A DNA stretch of 64,000 bases from CAVTWS01 sp963738445 (GTDB lineage Bacteria > Actinomycetota > Acidimicrobiia > Acidimicrobiales > SHLQ01). The notes below the pieces were generated by a model. The model had not been told where the DNA came from. It worked only from the letters and a program-made list of their open reading frames with translations, and did not search any database. Shown here one piece after another: positions 1 to 8,113 of the stretch. Location of the stretch: contig CAVTWS010000012.1 of assembly GCA_963738445.1 (NCBI GenBank), positions 372,001 through 436,000 on the forward strand. Direction: 5' to 3'. Every line of letters begins with the position of its first letter. Position 1 is the stretch's first letter. The translations under genes were made by a program, and so were the position numbers.

Positions 1-198
1 GTACTTGCCGACGCCGGCGAAGGCGATGCGGTCGTAGATCTCGCTGATCTTGCGAAGCGTGCGGGACGGGTTCTCGGCACAGAGCAGGATGCCGTCGGCG
101 TAGCTGGTGGCGATGAGGGCCCGGCCCCGGGCGATGCCCTTCCGGGCGTAGTCGGCCCGATCCTTCATCACCTGCTCGGGGGCGACGTAGAACGGCAT
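1..198 (-). CDS. prcA: Proteasome alpha subunit PrcA, 5' part (runs off the window)
   Basis: This is the N-terminal 66 residues of the alpha-ring subunit of the 20S proteasome; the gene continues beyond base 1. The start MPFYVAPEQVMKDRADYARK and the following segment with ADGILLCAENPSRTLRKI match the actinobacterial PrcA N-terminus, which forms the gated entry pore of the core particle. The ATG lies 2 bases after the prcB stop codon, so the two subunits are almost certainly co-translated, giving equal alpha and beta amounts. It is the last visible gene of the mpa-dop-pup-prcB-prcA operon. Identity is firm; nothing can be said about the missing C-terminal part. Confidence 0.93.
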   Translation of the reverse strand, partial: MPFYVAPEQVMKDRADYARKGIARGRALIATSYADGILLCAENPSRTLRKISEIYDRIAFAGVGKY

Positions 199-200
199 GC

Positions 201-1019
201 TCACAACGCACCTCCGAGCGGTAGACCGGACCGTTCGGCGGTGAGGCGTCGGATCAGGGAGTCGAACCGGGACGCCAACACCGGATCGGCGATGCGCTCG
301 AAACCGGCGGCGGAGATGGTGGCGATGACGGGGTAGATCCCGCGGAGGGGGTCGGGGCCGCCGGTCGCCGAATCTTCGTCAGCGGCCTGGAACAAGGCCT
401 CGATGATGATGTCGATGGCGTCGTCGGCGCCGAGATCGGGGCGGAAACGAAGTTTGACGACGGTGCTGGCATGGAGGCTGCCCGAGCCGGAGGCGGCATA
501 GTCGGCCTCCTCGTAACGACCTCCGGTGACGTCGTAACGAAACAGCCGGCCCGTGCCCCGGGCCAGGTCGTAGCCGGCGAAGATCGGCACGACGGCGAGG
601 CCGGCCATGGCTGCCGGCAGGTGGTTGCGGATCATCTGGGACAGCTGATTCGCCTTGCCTTCAAGGCTCAGCGCCTTGCCTTCGACCTTTTCGTAGTGTT
701 CCAGCTGGAGTTGGAAGAGGCGCACCATCTCCACGGCCGGCCCCGCGGCGCCGGCGATGGCGATGGCGGAATGATGATCGGCCGGGAACACCTTCTCGAT
801 GGTGCGGTGGCTGATGAGATTGCCCGATGTCGCTCGGCGGTCACCGCCGATGACCACGCCGTCGGCGTAACGCACCGCCAAGACGGTGGTCCCGTGGGGT
901 GGGGCCAGGTGGCTGTCCAGCGGTGAGGTCGGCGCATCAGGTACCAGGCCGACCCGCGCGAGGAGCCCAGCGAAGCTCGGGCCCGGATCCTCTCCGGGCG
1001 GGAAGATGGGGATGTTCAC
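201..1019 (-). CDS. prcB: Proteasome beta subunit PrcB (catalytic)
   Basis: Catalytic beta subunit of the 20S proteasome, 272 residues from a GTG start. A propeptide of about 43 residues precedes the HGTTVLAVRYADGVVIGGD segment; Thr44 after Gly43 would become the N-terminal nucleophile after self-cleavage, as in mycobacterial PrcB. The downstream GGDRRATSGNLIS block with the conserved Asp and Arg supports an active Ntn-hydrolase. It follows pup after an 84-base spacer holding two identical stem-loops, and precedes prcA by 2 bases. It acts in the cytoplasm, degrading pupylated proteins delivered by Mpa. Confidence 0.96.
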   Translation of the reverse strand: MNIPIFPPGEDPGPSFAGLLARVGLVPDAPTSPLDSHLAPPHGTTVLAVRYADGVVIGGDRRATSGNLISHRTIEKVFPADHHSAIAIAGAAGPAVEMVRLFQLQLEHYEKVEGKALSLEGKANQLSQMIRNHLPAAMAGLAVVPIFAGYDLARGTGRLFRYDVTGGRYEEADYAASGSGSLHASTVVKLRFRPDLGADDAIDIIIEALFQAADEDSATGGPDPLRGIYPVIATISAAGFERIADPVLASRFDSLIRRLTAERSGLPLGGAL

Positions 1020-1054
1020 GGGCCAGACGCTACCGGAGGCCGGGCCCGGTCAGG

Positions 1055-1107
1055 CTGGACCGGCAGAGCCCGGTCACGGGCTGCCTGGACCGGCAGAGCC
1101 CGGTCAC
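1055..1107 (-). repeat. Two identical 23-bp tandem stem-loops between pup and prcB
   Basis: A perfect 23-base direct repeat occupies 1055-1077 and 1085-1107 (30-base period). Each copy read on the minus strand holds the inverted repeat GACCGG / CCGGTC around a 6-base loop. The copy at 1085-1107 includes the pup stop codon. A degenerate third arm with a GACCGGGCC core follows toward prcB. Position inside the operon suggests an attenuator or mRNA-stability element setting Pup output against proteasome core output; that role is inference. Confidence 0.8.
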
Positions 1108-1301
1108 TGGCCGCCCTTCTGGATGTAGGACTTCACGAAGTCCTCGGCGTTCGATTCCAGGACGGTGTCGATCTCGTCGAGCAGGTCATCGAGCTCGGCC
1201 TTGATCTTCTCGCCCGATCCCGACGCCGCCGGGGCTTCGGTGACCTCGTCGGCATCGTCGCGCCGGGTGCTCGGCCGCTGTATCTGTTCCCTCTCAGGCA
1301 T
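1104..1301 (-). CDS. pup: Prokaryotic ubiquitin-like protein Pup
   Basis: Protein tag, 65 residues, that marks substrates for the proteasome. The hallmark C-terminal half (EKIKAELDDLLDEIDTVLE, then NAEDFVKSYIQKGGQ) is intact and ends in Gly-Gly-Gln, so the terminal Gln must be deamidated to Glu by Dop before PafA can ligate it to lysines. The ATG at 1301 is preferred over a longer frame reaching 1370 because a GAGGAG ribosome site sits about 8 bases upstream and the resulting length matches the family. It is flanked by dop upstream and prcB downstream in the classical order. Confidence 0.96.
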   Translation of the reverse strand: MPEREQIQRPSTRRDDADEVTEAPAASGSGEKIKAELDDLLDEIDTVLESNAEDFVKSYIQKGGQ

Positions 1302-1395
1302 CGAAGCGCTCCTCACATCTGGTGCTGCAACCGTGACCCTATCGGCTCTGATGGGGTCCGCTGCAGGCATACCGTTCGACGGCGGCGACCTCCGA

Positions 1396-2898
1396 TCAGG
1401 AGGCGTCGAGGCGTCGCAGGAGATCGGCCGGAGACGTGCTCGCCTCGAGCACCTCGCCGACGAGGGCGCGGGTTCCCCGTAGGGGATCCATCATCGGCAC
1501 CCGGCGGAGGGTCTCGGCGCCGATGTCGAACACGAGCGAGTCCCAGTTGGCCGCCACGACCTGGGTCGGCCACCGGGCCAGGCATTGTCCGCGGAACCAC
1601 GCCCGGGTGTCGGGCGGAGGCTCGGTGGCGCACGGCTCGGCATCCGCGTCCGAGACGAGCGTCTCGACTCCGAGCTTGGCGAACAGGCTGCGGTCCGGGC
1701 GGAGGTCGTGGTACTGGAGGTCGAGCGCGGCCAGCCGGTGGTCGTCCCACTCGAGCTCGTGCCGGATGGCATAGGCGTCGAGCAGGCGGAACTTCGCCGG
1801 CCAGTCGAGCCGGTCCGCGAGTCGTTCGGGGTCGGTCTCCAGGTCGTGGAGGACCTCCTCCCAACGATCGAGCACGAGACCACCCGAGGGGCCGACGAGG
1901 CTGGTGCCGTGACGCTCGGCGTAGGCACGGCACTGCTCGTACAGCTCCCATTGGATCTCGAGCGCGGTCATGGTGGAGCCGTCGGCCATGGCGATCGGGC
2001 GCCGCAGGCTCATGTCGTAGGACACCGCTCGCATCGCCGCCACGGGCGAGGCGAACAGCAGATCCCGACGCAGGGCATCGTCCTCGACGAGCGTCAGCAC
2101 CCATGCCGTGGTGCCCACCTTCAAGAACGTGGACAGCTGCGCCAGGTTGGCGTCGCCCACGATCACGTGGAGCCGCCGGAACCGGGCGGGGTCGGCGTGA
2201 GGTTCGTCGCGAGTGTTGATGATGGGGCGTTTGAGGGTCGTTTCGAGCCCGACCTCCTCCTCGAAGAAGTCGGCCCGCTGGGTCAGCTGGAACGGAACGT
2301 CCCGCCATGAGAGCCCGGATGCCTCCGTGCCGACCTTGCCGGCGCCCGTGTAGATCTGGCGGGAGACGAAGTGGGCGGTGGCGTGGGTCACGATGCGCCC
2401 GAAGGGCACGGACCGATCGACCAGATAGTTCTCGTGACAGCCGTACGAGTTGCCCTTGCCGTCGGAGTTGTTCTTGTAGACGACCAGCTCCTGGCCCGCC
2501 GGCAGGAGCGACCGGGCGGCCTGCATCGACCGGATGGCGATCAGCTCGGCGGCGCGGTCGTACTTGACGATGTCGAGCGGGTCGGCGCACTCCGGGGTCG
2601 ACAGCTCCGGATGGGCGTGGTCGACGTAGTAGCGGGCGCCGTTGGTCAGGACGGCGTTCACCAGGTGCGTCTCGACCTCGGGCGCCAGCGCACCGTAGGC
2701 CGCGGCGCCCCGGGCGTCGTTGCCGGGCGACTCGTCGAGGAAGTCCCACCCGATCCGGCGTGAACCATCCGACTCCGCGAGGGCATGGAGGTACGCGTTG
2801 ATCAGGATCGTGGAGGCGGCGATCGGATTGGAGTCCTCGGCGCCGCGATGGATGATCCCGAACTCGGTCTCGATCCCGTAGGTCTTGCGAATGGCCAT
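1396..2898 (-). CDS. dop: Pup deamidase/depupylase Dop
   Basis: 500-residue member of the glutamine-synthetase-like Dop/PafA family. It begins MAIRKTYGIETEFGII (catalytic N-terminal strand) and contains VDHAHPELSTPECADP, KNNSDGKGNSYGCHENYL, VGLETTLKRPIINTRDEPHA and RLHVIVGDANLAQ. The VDHAHPE and VGLETTLKR versions are those of Dop rather than the PafA ligase. Dop deamidates the Gln at the Pup C-terminus and can remove Pup from substrates. It sits 24 bases after mpa and before pup, as in mycobacteria. PafA is not in the window. The call as Dop over PafA rests on motif memory and is fairly secure. Confidence 0.92.
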   Translation of the reverse strand: MAIRKTYGIETEFGIIHRGAEDSNPIAASTILINAYLHALAESDGSRRIGWDFLDESPGNDARGAAAYGALAPEVETHLVNAVLTNGARYYVDHAHPELSTPECADPLDIVKYDRAAELIAIRSMQAARSLLPAGQELVVYKNNSDGKGNSYGCHENYLVDRSVPFGRIVTHATAHFVSRQIYTGAGKVGTEASGLSWRDVPFQLTQRADFFEEEVGLETTLKRPIINTRDEPHADPARFRRLHVIVGDANLAQLSTFLKVGTTAWVLTLVEDDALRRDLLFASPVAAMRAVSYDMSLRRPIAMADGSTMTALEIQWELYEQCRAYAERHGTSLVGPSGGLVLDRWEEVLHDLETDPERLADRLDWPAKFRLLDAYAIRHELEWDDHRLAALDLQYHDLRPDRSLFAKLGVETLVSDADAEPCATEPPPDTRAWFRGQCLARWPTQVVAANWDSLVFDIGAETLRRVPMMDPLRGTRALVGEVLEASTSPADLLRRLDAS

Positions 2899-2922
2899 TG
2901 AGTTGGTCGCGTACCCGGGCCG

Positions 2923-4665
2923 TCAGAGGTACTGGCCGGGCGCGACGCGCTCGATGGCTTTGCCGCCTTCGACGCGTTCGTGACGGTTGATGAGCGTGCG
3001 CACGAAGACGATGCGCTCGCCCTTCTTGCCCGAGATCTTCGCCCAGTCATCGGGGTTGGTGGTGTTGGGCAGGTCCTCGTGCTCCTTGAACTCCTGGTGC
3101 ACGGAGGCCACCAGGTCCTCCGGGCGAAGGCCCTTGGGTCCGCCGGCGAGGAACCGCTTGATCGCCACCTTCTTGGCGCGTCGCACGATGTTCTCGATCA
3201 TGGCGCCCGAGGAGAAGTCGCGGAAGTACATCGTCTCCTTGTCGCCGTTGGCGTAGGTGACCTCGAGGAACCGGGTCTGATCGTCGGCCTTGTACATCTC
3301 GCCGACCGCAGCGTCGATCATGGCGAGCACGGCTTTGTGCCGCTCGCCACCACCCACCCCGGCGACGACACCTTCGTCGATCGGGAGCTCGGCGGTGAGG
3401 TAGCGGGCGAAGATCGACACCGCGGCGACCTCGTCGGGGCGTTCGATCTTGATCTTCACGTCGAGGCGGCCGGGCCGGAGGATGGCGGGATCGATGAGGT
3501 CCTCGCGGTTGGAGGCGCCGATCACGATCACGTTGCGGAGGGTTTCCACACCGTCGATCTCGGCCAGGAGCTGCGGGACGATGGTCGACTCGATGTCGGA
3601 GCTGATACCGGTGCCCCGGGTGCGGAACAGCGACTCCATCTCGTCGAAGAAGACGATGACGGGCCAGCCCTGCTCGGACTTCTCCCGGGCGCGCTGGAAC
3701 ACGAGCCGGATCTGCCGCTCGGTCTCGCCCACGTACTTGTTGAGCAGCTCGGGGCCCTTGACGTTCAGGAAGTAGCTCTTGGCATCACGATCACCGGTGA
3801 CCTCGGCGATCTTGCGGGCGAGCGAGTTGGCCACGGCCTTGGCGATCAGGGTCTTGCCGCAGCCCGGTGGTCCGTAGAGCAAGATGCCCTTCGGCGCCGG
3901 GAGCGAGAACTCGGCGAAGAGCTCCTGATGCAGGAACGGCAGCTCCACGGCGTCCATGATCTGCTCGATCTGCTCATCGAGGCCGCCGATGTCGCTGTAG
4001 GCGATGTCCGGCACCTCCTCGAGCATCAACTCCTCGACCTCTGGGCGTGGCAGGCGCTCCAGCAGCATCCCGGTGCGGGAATCCATCAGCACGCTGTCGC
4101 CGCTGCGCAGGGCGGAACCGATCAGCCCCGCCGACAGCTCGACCACCCGCTCCTCGTCGGCCCGGCCCCGAACCATGGCCCGCAGACCATCGGCCATGAC
4201 GTCGCGGACCACCACGACCTCGCCTGAACGTTCGCTGCCGCGCGCCAAGATGACACTGAAGCTCTCGTTGAGCGCCACCTCCTGACCGATGGCCACGCCG
4301 TCCGCGACGTCGGGGTGCACGGTCACGCGCAACTTCCGGCCGGAGCTGAACACGTCGACGGTGCCGTCGTCGTTCAGGCCGACGACCGAGCCGTAGGCCG
4401 CCGGCGGCTGAGTGAGCTTGTCGACCTCGTCGCGGAGGGCGGCGATGTGATCGCGGGCTTCTCGCAGGGTGTAGGTCAGCCGTTCGTTCTGCGACACCGC
4501 TTGCGCCAGCTGTCCTTTGACTTCGAGCAGGCGCTCCTCGAGGGTGCGGACCCGCTTGGGCGCATCCTGCAGGCGGCGGCGCAGGGTCGAGATCTCCTCT
4601 TCGAGCTCGGCCAGCCGCGCCCCGAGCTCCGCGGCGTTCACGTTCTCTTCGCTGGACTCAGCCAC
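2923..4665 (-). CDS. mpa: Proteasome-associated AAA ATPase (Mpa/ARC)
   Basis: 580-residue hexameric unfoldase that recognises pupylated proteins and feeds them to the 20S core. Residues about 12-85 form the coiled coil that binds Pup, about 90-205 are the tandem OB-fold region, and the AAA module carries Walker A GPPGCGKT at 265-272, Walker B VIVFFDE at 336-342 and an arginine-finger region near LRPGRLD. The C-terminus is GQYL, the short tail that docks into the alpha ring and opens the gate. GTG start at 4665. It heads the minus-strand proteasome operon, with divergent ferredoxin gene upstream. Length and architecture are complete. Confidence 0.97.
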   Translation of the reverse strand: MAESSEENVNAAELGARLAELEEEISTLRRRLQDAPKRVRTLEERLLEVKGQLAQAVSQNERLTYTLREARDHIAALRDEVDKLTQPPAAYGSVVGLNDDGTVDVFSSGRKLRVTVHPDVADGVAIGQEVALNESFSVILARGSERSGEVVVVRDVMADGLRAMVRGRADEERVVELSAGLIGSALRSGDSVLMDSRTGMLLERLPRPEVEELMLEEVPDIAYSDIGGLDEQIEQIMDAVELPFLHQELFAEFSLPAPKGILLYGPPGCGKTLIAKAVANSLARKIAEVTGDRDAKSYFLNVKGPELLNKYVGETERQIRLVFQRAREKSEQGWPVIVFFDEMESLFRTRGTGISSDIESTIVPQLLAEIDGVETLRNVIVIGASNREDLIDPAILRPGRLDVKIKIERPDEVAAVSIFARYLTAELPIDEGVVAGVGGGERHKAVLAMIDAAVGEMYKADDQTRFLEVTYANGDKETMYFRDFSSGAMIENIVRRAKKVAIKRFLAGGPKGLRPEDLVASVHQEFKEHEDLPNTTNPDDWAKISGKKGERIVFVRTLINRHERVEGGKAIERVAPGQYL

Positions 4666-4815
4666 GATGGTCCTCGCCGTCGGTCGACTCGATCAGCACC
4701 CTACACGCCGCCCTACCCCCACAGACCGACCGCTCAGGATGGCGCGCGGAGGGCCGATGGGAACGAACCGGACTGAAATGCACGGCCGACGCCGGTTTTT
4801 CTCGGTCCGAGCCCC

Positions 4816-4843
4816 TTGGTCCGGGAAACGGGGTCGCTACAAT
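4816..4843 (+). promoter_or_regulatory. Candidate sigma-70 type promoter for the ferredoxin gene
   Basis: TTGGTC (4816-4821) and TACAAT (4838-4843) with a 16-base spacer lie in the 283-base divergent region between mpa and the ferredoxin gene, about 105 bases before its ATG. The -10 is a good match and the -35 partial. No other strong element was seen in this intergenic stretch. Confidence 0.45.
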
Positions 4844-4948
4844 CACCGTTGATCACCAGCGCACACGGTACCGTGGCGCCGACTCACGATCGTCACCCCG
4901 ATCACGCCCCCCCTGATCTTTCGATCACCAACGAATGCGAGAAGAACG

Positions 4949-5185
4949 ATGAAGGTCTGGATCGACCAGGATCTCTGCACCGGCGACGGTCTCTGTGAAG
5001 AGATCGCACCTGACGTGTTCACCTTGCTCGACGATGGTCTCGCCTACGTCAAAGAGGGCGCCAAGGTGTACTCGGATCCGGGTGGACCCGAGGGTTTGGC
5101 CAACGTGCCGGCCGGGCAGGAAGAGGCCGTCATCGAATCCGCCGAGGAGTGCCCCGGCGAATGCATCTTCATAGAGATCGACTGA
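4949..5185 (+). CDS. Ferredoxin, small 3Fe-4S/4Fe-4S type
   Basis: 78-residue acidic electron carrier. Cys10, Cys16 (CTGDGLC) and the C-terminal ECPGECI pair are the ligands; the pattern C-x5-C with a single distal CP motif is that of actinobacterial one-cluster ferredoxins, usually [3Fe-4S], often partners of cytochrome P450 or other oxygenases. It is divergent from mpa and converges with the TauD-type dioxygenase, ending 3 bases before that gene. It could also supply electrons to Fe-S enzymes nearby such as the TtuA-like thiolase. No redox partner can be assigned from the sequence alone. Confidence 0.88.
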   Translation: MKVWIDQDLCTGDGLCEEIAPDVFTLLDDGLAYVKEGAKVYSDPGGPEGLANVPAGQEEAVIESAEECPGECIFIEID

Positions 5186-5188
5186 CGG

Positions 5189-6094
5189 TCAGATCGGGAT
5201 GTCGCCCACGATGGCGACCCGTTCCATGACCCGCCGCGCCGGCCGGTAGTCGCTGGTGGCGTAGTGCTGCACGGCGCGGTTGTCCCACAGGGCCACCGCG
5301 CCGACGGTCCAGCGGAACCGGCACTGGTACTCGGGGCGATCGGCCTGGCGGTACAGCAGGTCGAGCAGCTGACGACTCTCCTCGGGCTCCAAACCCACGA
5401 TCGACTGGGTGAAGTTGCTGTTGACGAAGATCGTGCGTCGACCGGTGACCGGGTGCACCCGCACCACCGGATGGGTGACGATCGGGAACGACTCACGCAG
5501 GCGCGCGTTGGTCTCGGCGTCGTTCGCGAGCCCGAAGGCCGGAAGCCAGTCATGAGTGGCCACGGCACCGTCGATCCGGGCCTTGAGCGGGTCGGGCAGG
5601 TTGTCGTAGGCGGCGGCCATGTCGGCGAACAGGGTGTCGCCACCGACCGGGGGCACCTCGATCGCCCGGAGCACCGCAGCCATCGACGGCTTCTCCCGCC
5701 ACGTGTTGTCGGTGTGCCACTCGTTCTCGTAGCCGTTCGTCTTCTCGTTCTTCTCGAACCGCTGGATGTTGTCGATCGAGCCCTTTGGTATGAAGGGGTG
5801 CACCTCGATCTCACCGAACCGGCGAGCGAAAGCGATCTGGGCTTCGGCGTCGATGTGCTGGTCGCGGAAGAACAGCACCTTCCACTCGAGCAGGGCGTCG
5901 GTGAGCTCGGCCAGCACCGGCGGGCTGAGCGCCTCGCCGAGATCGAGGCCGGAGATCTCGGCGCCGATCGAGGGACTGAGCGGAGCGACCCCGAATAGGT
6001 GCCATCCGTCGGCTCGGGCCCCCCGGATGGGTACGGGGCCGGGTCGGCGATCGGGCCGCCGCGGAAGCGTGATGATGTCGTCGACCACGGCCAT
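5189..6094 (-). CDS. TauD/TfdA-family Fe(II)/2-oxoglutarate dioxygenase
   Basis: 301-residue oxygenase of the TauD/TfdA family, which couples decarboxylation of 2-oxoglutarate to hydroxylation of substrates such as taurine, alkyl sulfonates or aryloxy acids. The facial triad is visible: WHTDNTW gives the His-x-Asp pair and AVQHYA the distal His, followed by the Arg-containing YRPARRVMER segment that binds 2-oxoglutarate. The ATG at 6094 is preferred because an AGGA site stands just upstream; a GTG at 6115 would add 7 residues. It lies between the ferredoxin and trmI. The substrate is not predictable: no sulfonate uptake genes are adjacent. Confidence 0.88.
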   Translation of the reverse strand: MAVVDDIITLPRRPDRRPGPVPIRGARADGWHLFGVAPLSPSIGAEISGLDLGEALSPPVLAELTDALLEWKVLFFRDQHIDAEAQIAFARRFGEIEVHPFIPKGSIDNIQRFEKNEKTNGYENEWHTDNTWREKPSMAAVLRAIEVPPVGGDTLFADMAAAYDNLPDPLKARIDGAVATHDWLPAFGLANDAETNARLRESFPIVTHPVVRVHPVTGRRTIFVNSNFTQSIVGLEPEESRQLLDLLYRQADRPEYQCRFRWTVGAVALWDNRAVQHYATSDYRPARRVMERVAIVGDIPI

Positions 6095-6136
6095 GGTGTC
6101 CTGCTTCCTGATCACGGGCGGCCTGCCCCGGTCACG

Positions 6137-6925
6137 TTAACCGATGTCGTCCGGGTCACCGAGAAGGCGAGCCCAGGTGAGAAACGCCGTGTGGGCCACC
6201 ATGCGGTGGTCAGGACGAACGGCCTGGCCCTCGACATGCCACCCGCGATGCAGTACCTCGATGGTCTCGGCCATGCCGAACGCGCTGTTCTCGAGCGCGT
6301 CCCGGAGACGCATCACCTGGGTGATGCTCGGCGTGTAGGCGAGGAAGATGCCGCCGCGTCGGAGCGCCTGGGTGGCGTGGGGAACCACCTGCCACGGCTC
6401 GGGGAGGTCGAGCACCACACGATCGAGGTTGCGTTCGTCGATCCCGGCATAGACGTCGCGCACGGCGACGTCGTATCGGTCGAGCACCTCCTGGCCGAGG
6501 AAGCTCTGCACGTTCTCGACCGCCCGTTGGGCGAAGTCGTCGCGGATCTCATACCCCGAGATCACCGCCCCGGCCCGTAGGAGCGTCATCGACAAGGCAC
6601 CGGACCCGAGGCCCGACTCCAGCACCCGGAGCCCGGGTCGGATGTCGGCCAGCATGAGGATGGCACCGAGGTCCTTCGGATAGATCACCTGCGCGCCGCG
6701 GGGCATCTTGAGGATGAAGTCGTTGAGCGACGGTCGGACGGCGAGGAACGCCGCCCCTCGCGTGGACTTGTGCTCCACCCCTTCTTCCCCACCGATGATG
6801 GTGTCATGGGGCAACACGCCGGTGTGGCTGTGGAACTCGCCCCCCTCGCTGAGCCGGATCAGGTATCGGCGACGTTTGCGATCGATGAGCAGGACCTGCT
6901 CGCCGGCTCGGAAAAGGGCATTCAC
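6137..6925 (-). CDS. trmI: tRNA (adenine-58-N1)-methyltransferase TrmI
   Basis: 262-residue enzyme that makes m1A58 in the T-loop of tRNA with S-adenosylmethionine. An N-terminal beta-rich domain (LIDRKRRRYLIRLSEGGEFH) is followed by the Rossmann fold with motif I ESGLGSGALS at 103-112, the acidic GYEIRDDF, and VVLDLPEPWQVV. The GTG start at 6925 overlaps the stop of the TtuA-like gene by 4 bases (GTGA), so the longer reading to 7006 is rejected. In Thermus, m1A58 and 2-thiolation of U54 depend on each other, so its coupling to ttuA- and ttuB-like genes makes functional sense. Confidence 0.94.
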   Translation of the reverse strand: MNALFRAGEQVLLIDRKRRRYLIRLSEGGEFHSHTGVLPHDTIIGGEEGVEHKSTRGAAFLAVRPSLNDFILKMPRGAQVIYPKDLGAILMLADIRPGLRVLESGLGSGALSMTLLRAGAVISGYEIRDDFAQRAVENVQSFLGQEVLDRYDVAVRDVYAGIDERNLDRVVLDLPEPWQVVPHATQALRRGGIFLAYTPSITQVMRLRDALENSAFGMAETIEVLHRGWHVEGQAVRPDHRMVAHTAFLTWARLLGDPDDIG

Positions 6926-7893
6926 GACTGGCCTCCCGGGCGTCGGCGCTTCAGATGGATGGGTTGGGCGGCGGTGGCCCGTTCGACGAGACGGCAGAAC
7001 GCGCACACCTCACCGGCGGACGGGGCTCCGCATCGCTCGCACGCACCGAGGACCACACCGTCGGCCGTCGCGCCGTCGTCGGTCGAGGGGTCGGACGGGG
7101 ACCGGAACCGCTCGGCGGCCCGGTCGAGGAAGCCGAAGTAGAAGGCGTGTTTGGCGCCGGGCGAGCCGACCTCGACCTCGTTCAGCATGTCCTTGTAGCC
7201 GAGGTGCCGGTTGCCGGCGGCCATGGGGCACTCGTCGAGCAGGTAGTCGATGTCGCGCAGCACGCAATAGGCCGCGGTTTCCCGTTCTCCCAGGCGGACC
7301 AGGGGTTTCACCTTGCGCGGGAAGCCGCCCTGGGCGGCCAGGATCGGCATCTGCCGGGCGAGGTACTCGACCTGCCAGTGCAGCACGTTCCCGAACAGCA
7401 CGGCCGCTTCGTCGTCGAGGTTGTGACCGGTGGCCAGGGCGTCGTAACCGCCCTCGACGGCCGCCTGGTCGAAGAGGTGCCGTTTGGAGAGTCCGCACGC
7501 AGAACACGGCGCCCGTCTCGCCGCCTTGGAACCGTGGGGGACGTCGAATCCGTGGTCACGGCGCAGGTCCGAGACGATGAGCGGTCGCGAGCGGCTGGCC
7601 GCGAAACGCCGGGCATATCCGAGGGATTCGTCGCTGTAGTCGTCGATGCCGAGCCCGACATAGAAGCCGTCGACCTCGTAGCCGAGCTCGATCAGCATGT
7701 CCCACAGCGCGAGCGAGTCCTTGCCTCCGGACACCGCGACCAGCACCCGCTCACCCGGACTCAACATCGAGAACTGGTCGATGGTCTTGGCTACCTGGTC
7801 ACGACAGTGACGGATGAAGTGCTCGACGCAGAAGGCTGCGTTGTGGCGACGTATCTCCACGGACGCGGGACCGCGACAGACCCGGCACTTCAC
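6922..7893 (-). CDS. TtuA/Ncs6-type tRNA 2-thiolation enzyme
   Basis: 323-residue PP-loop ATPase of the TtuA/Ncs6 group. The N-terminal zinc finger has Cys3, Cys6, Cys22; SGGKDS (55-60) is the ATP-binding PP-loop; Cys130, Cys133 and Cys222 fit the three ligands of the [4Fe-4S] cluster described for Thermus TtuA; a second CxxC...CxxC finger closes the C-terminus. TtuA adenylates U54 of tRNA and inserts sulfur delivered by the thiocarboxylated carrier TtuB. The GTG at 7893 is chosen because it places the fingers as in the family and has a G-rich ribosome site; GTG codons at 7923/7926 are alternatives. The neighbouring sulfur-carrier and trmI genes support the assignment. The exact nucleotide modified is inference. 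Confidence 0.88.
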   Translation of the reverse strand: MKCRVCRGPASVEIRRHNAAFCVEHFIRHCRDQVAKTIDQFSMLSPGERVLVAVSGGKDSLALWDMLIELGYEVDGFYVGLGIDDYSDESLGYARRFAASRSRPLIVSDLRRDHGFDVPHGSKAARRAPCSACGLSKRHLFDQAAVEGGYDALATGHNLDDEAAVLFGNVLHWQVEYLARQMPILAAQGGFPRKVKPLVRLGERETAAYCVLRDIDYLLDECPMAAGNRHLGYKDMLNEVEVGSPGAKHAFYFGFLDRAAERFRSPSDPSTDDGATADGVVLGACERCGAPSAGEVCAFCRLVERATAAQPIHLKRRRPGGQS

Positions 7894-7912
7894 CCTCGAC
7901 CCCCGCCGGGCA

Positions 7913-8113
7913 TCAGCGCGCACCACCGGAGATGACCGGGCGGATCTCGACGACGCTGTCGCCCCGGACCATGACCTCGCTGGTCACGAGCTCGCCGTCG
8001 ACGATCACCAGGACCGACTCCCGGTTGATGTCGAGCTCGTGGAGCAGCTGGTGCACCTTGCGGGCTCCTTCGATGACGAGCTCCCGATTCGGGTTGCGGA
8101 GCTTGACGATCAC
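7913..8113 (-). CDS. TtuB/ThiS/MoaD-like ubiquitin-fold sulfur carrier with Gly-Gly-Ala-Arg tail
   Basis: 66-residue beta-grasp protein, GTG start overlapping the stop of the upstream gene (GTGA). Its layout (VKLRNPNRELVIEG, VHQLLHELDINRESVLVIVD, DSVVEIRPVISGG) parallels Thermus TtuB, which ends in ISGG. Here the chain continues two residues past Gly-Gly (Ala-Arg). For thiocarboxylation by an E1-like enzyme the tail would need removal, so either a processing peptidase exists or the tail blocks activation. It is 19 bases before the TtuA-like start, so the two are presumably a carrier-enzyme pair. A role as a protein tag, known for TtuB, is possible but unproven. Confidence 0.85.
   Translation of the reverse strand: MIVKLRNPNRELVIEGARKVHQLLHELDINRESVLVIVDGELVTSEVMVRGDSVVEIRPVISGGAR

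Noticed and set aside
1313..2749. A 478-residue open frame antisense-shifted through dop
   Set aside because: It is a high-GC shadow of dop with Arg/Pro/Gly-rich, motif-free sequence.
2980..4227. A 415-residue plus-strand frame across mpa
   Set aside because: Opposite strand of the clearly coding ATPase; composition is the mirror of its codons and no domain is visible.
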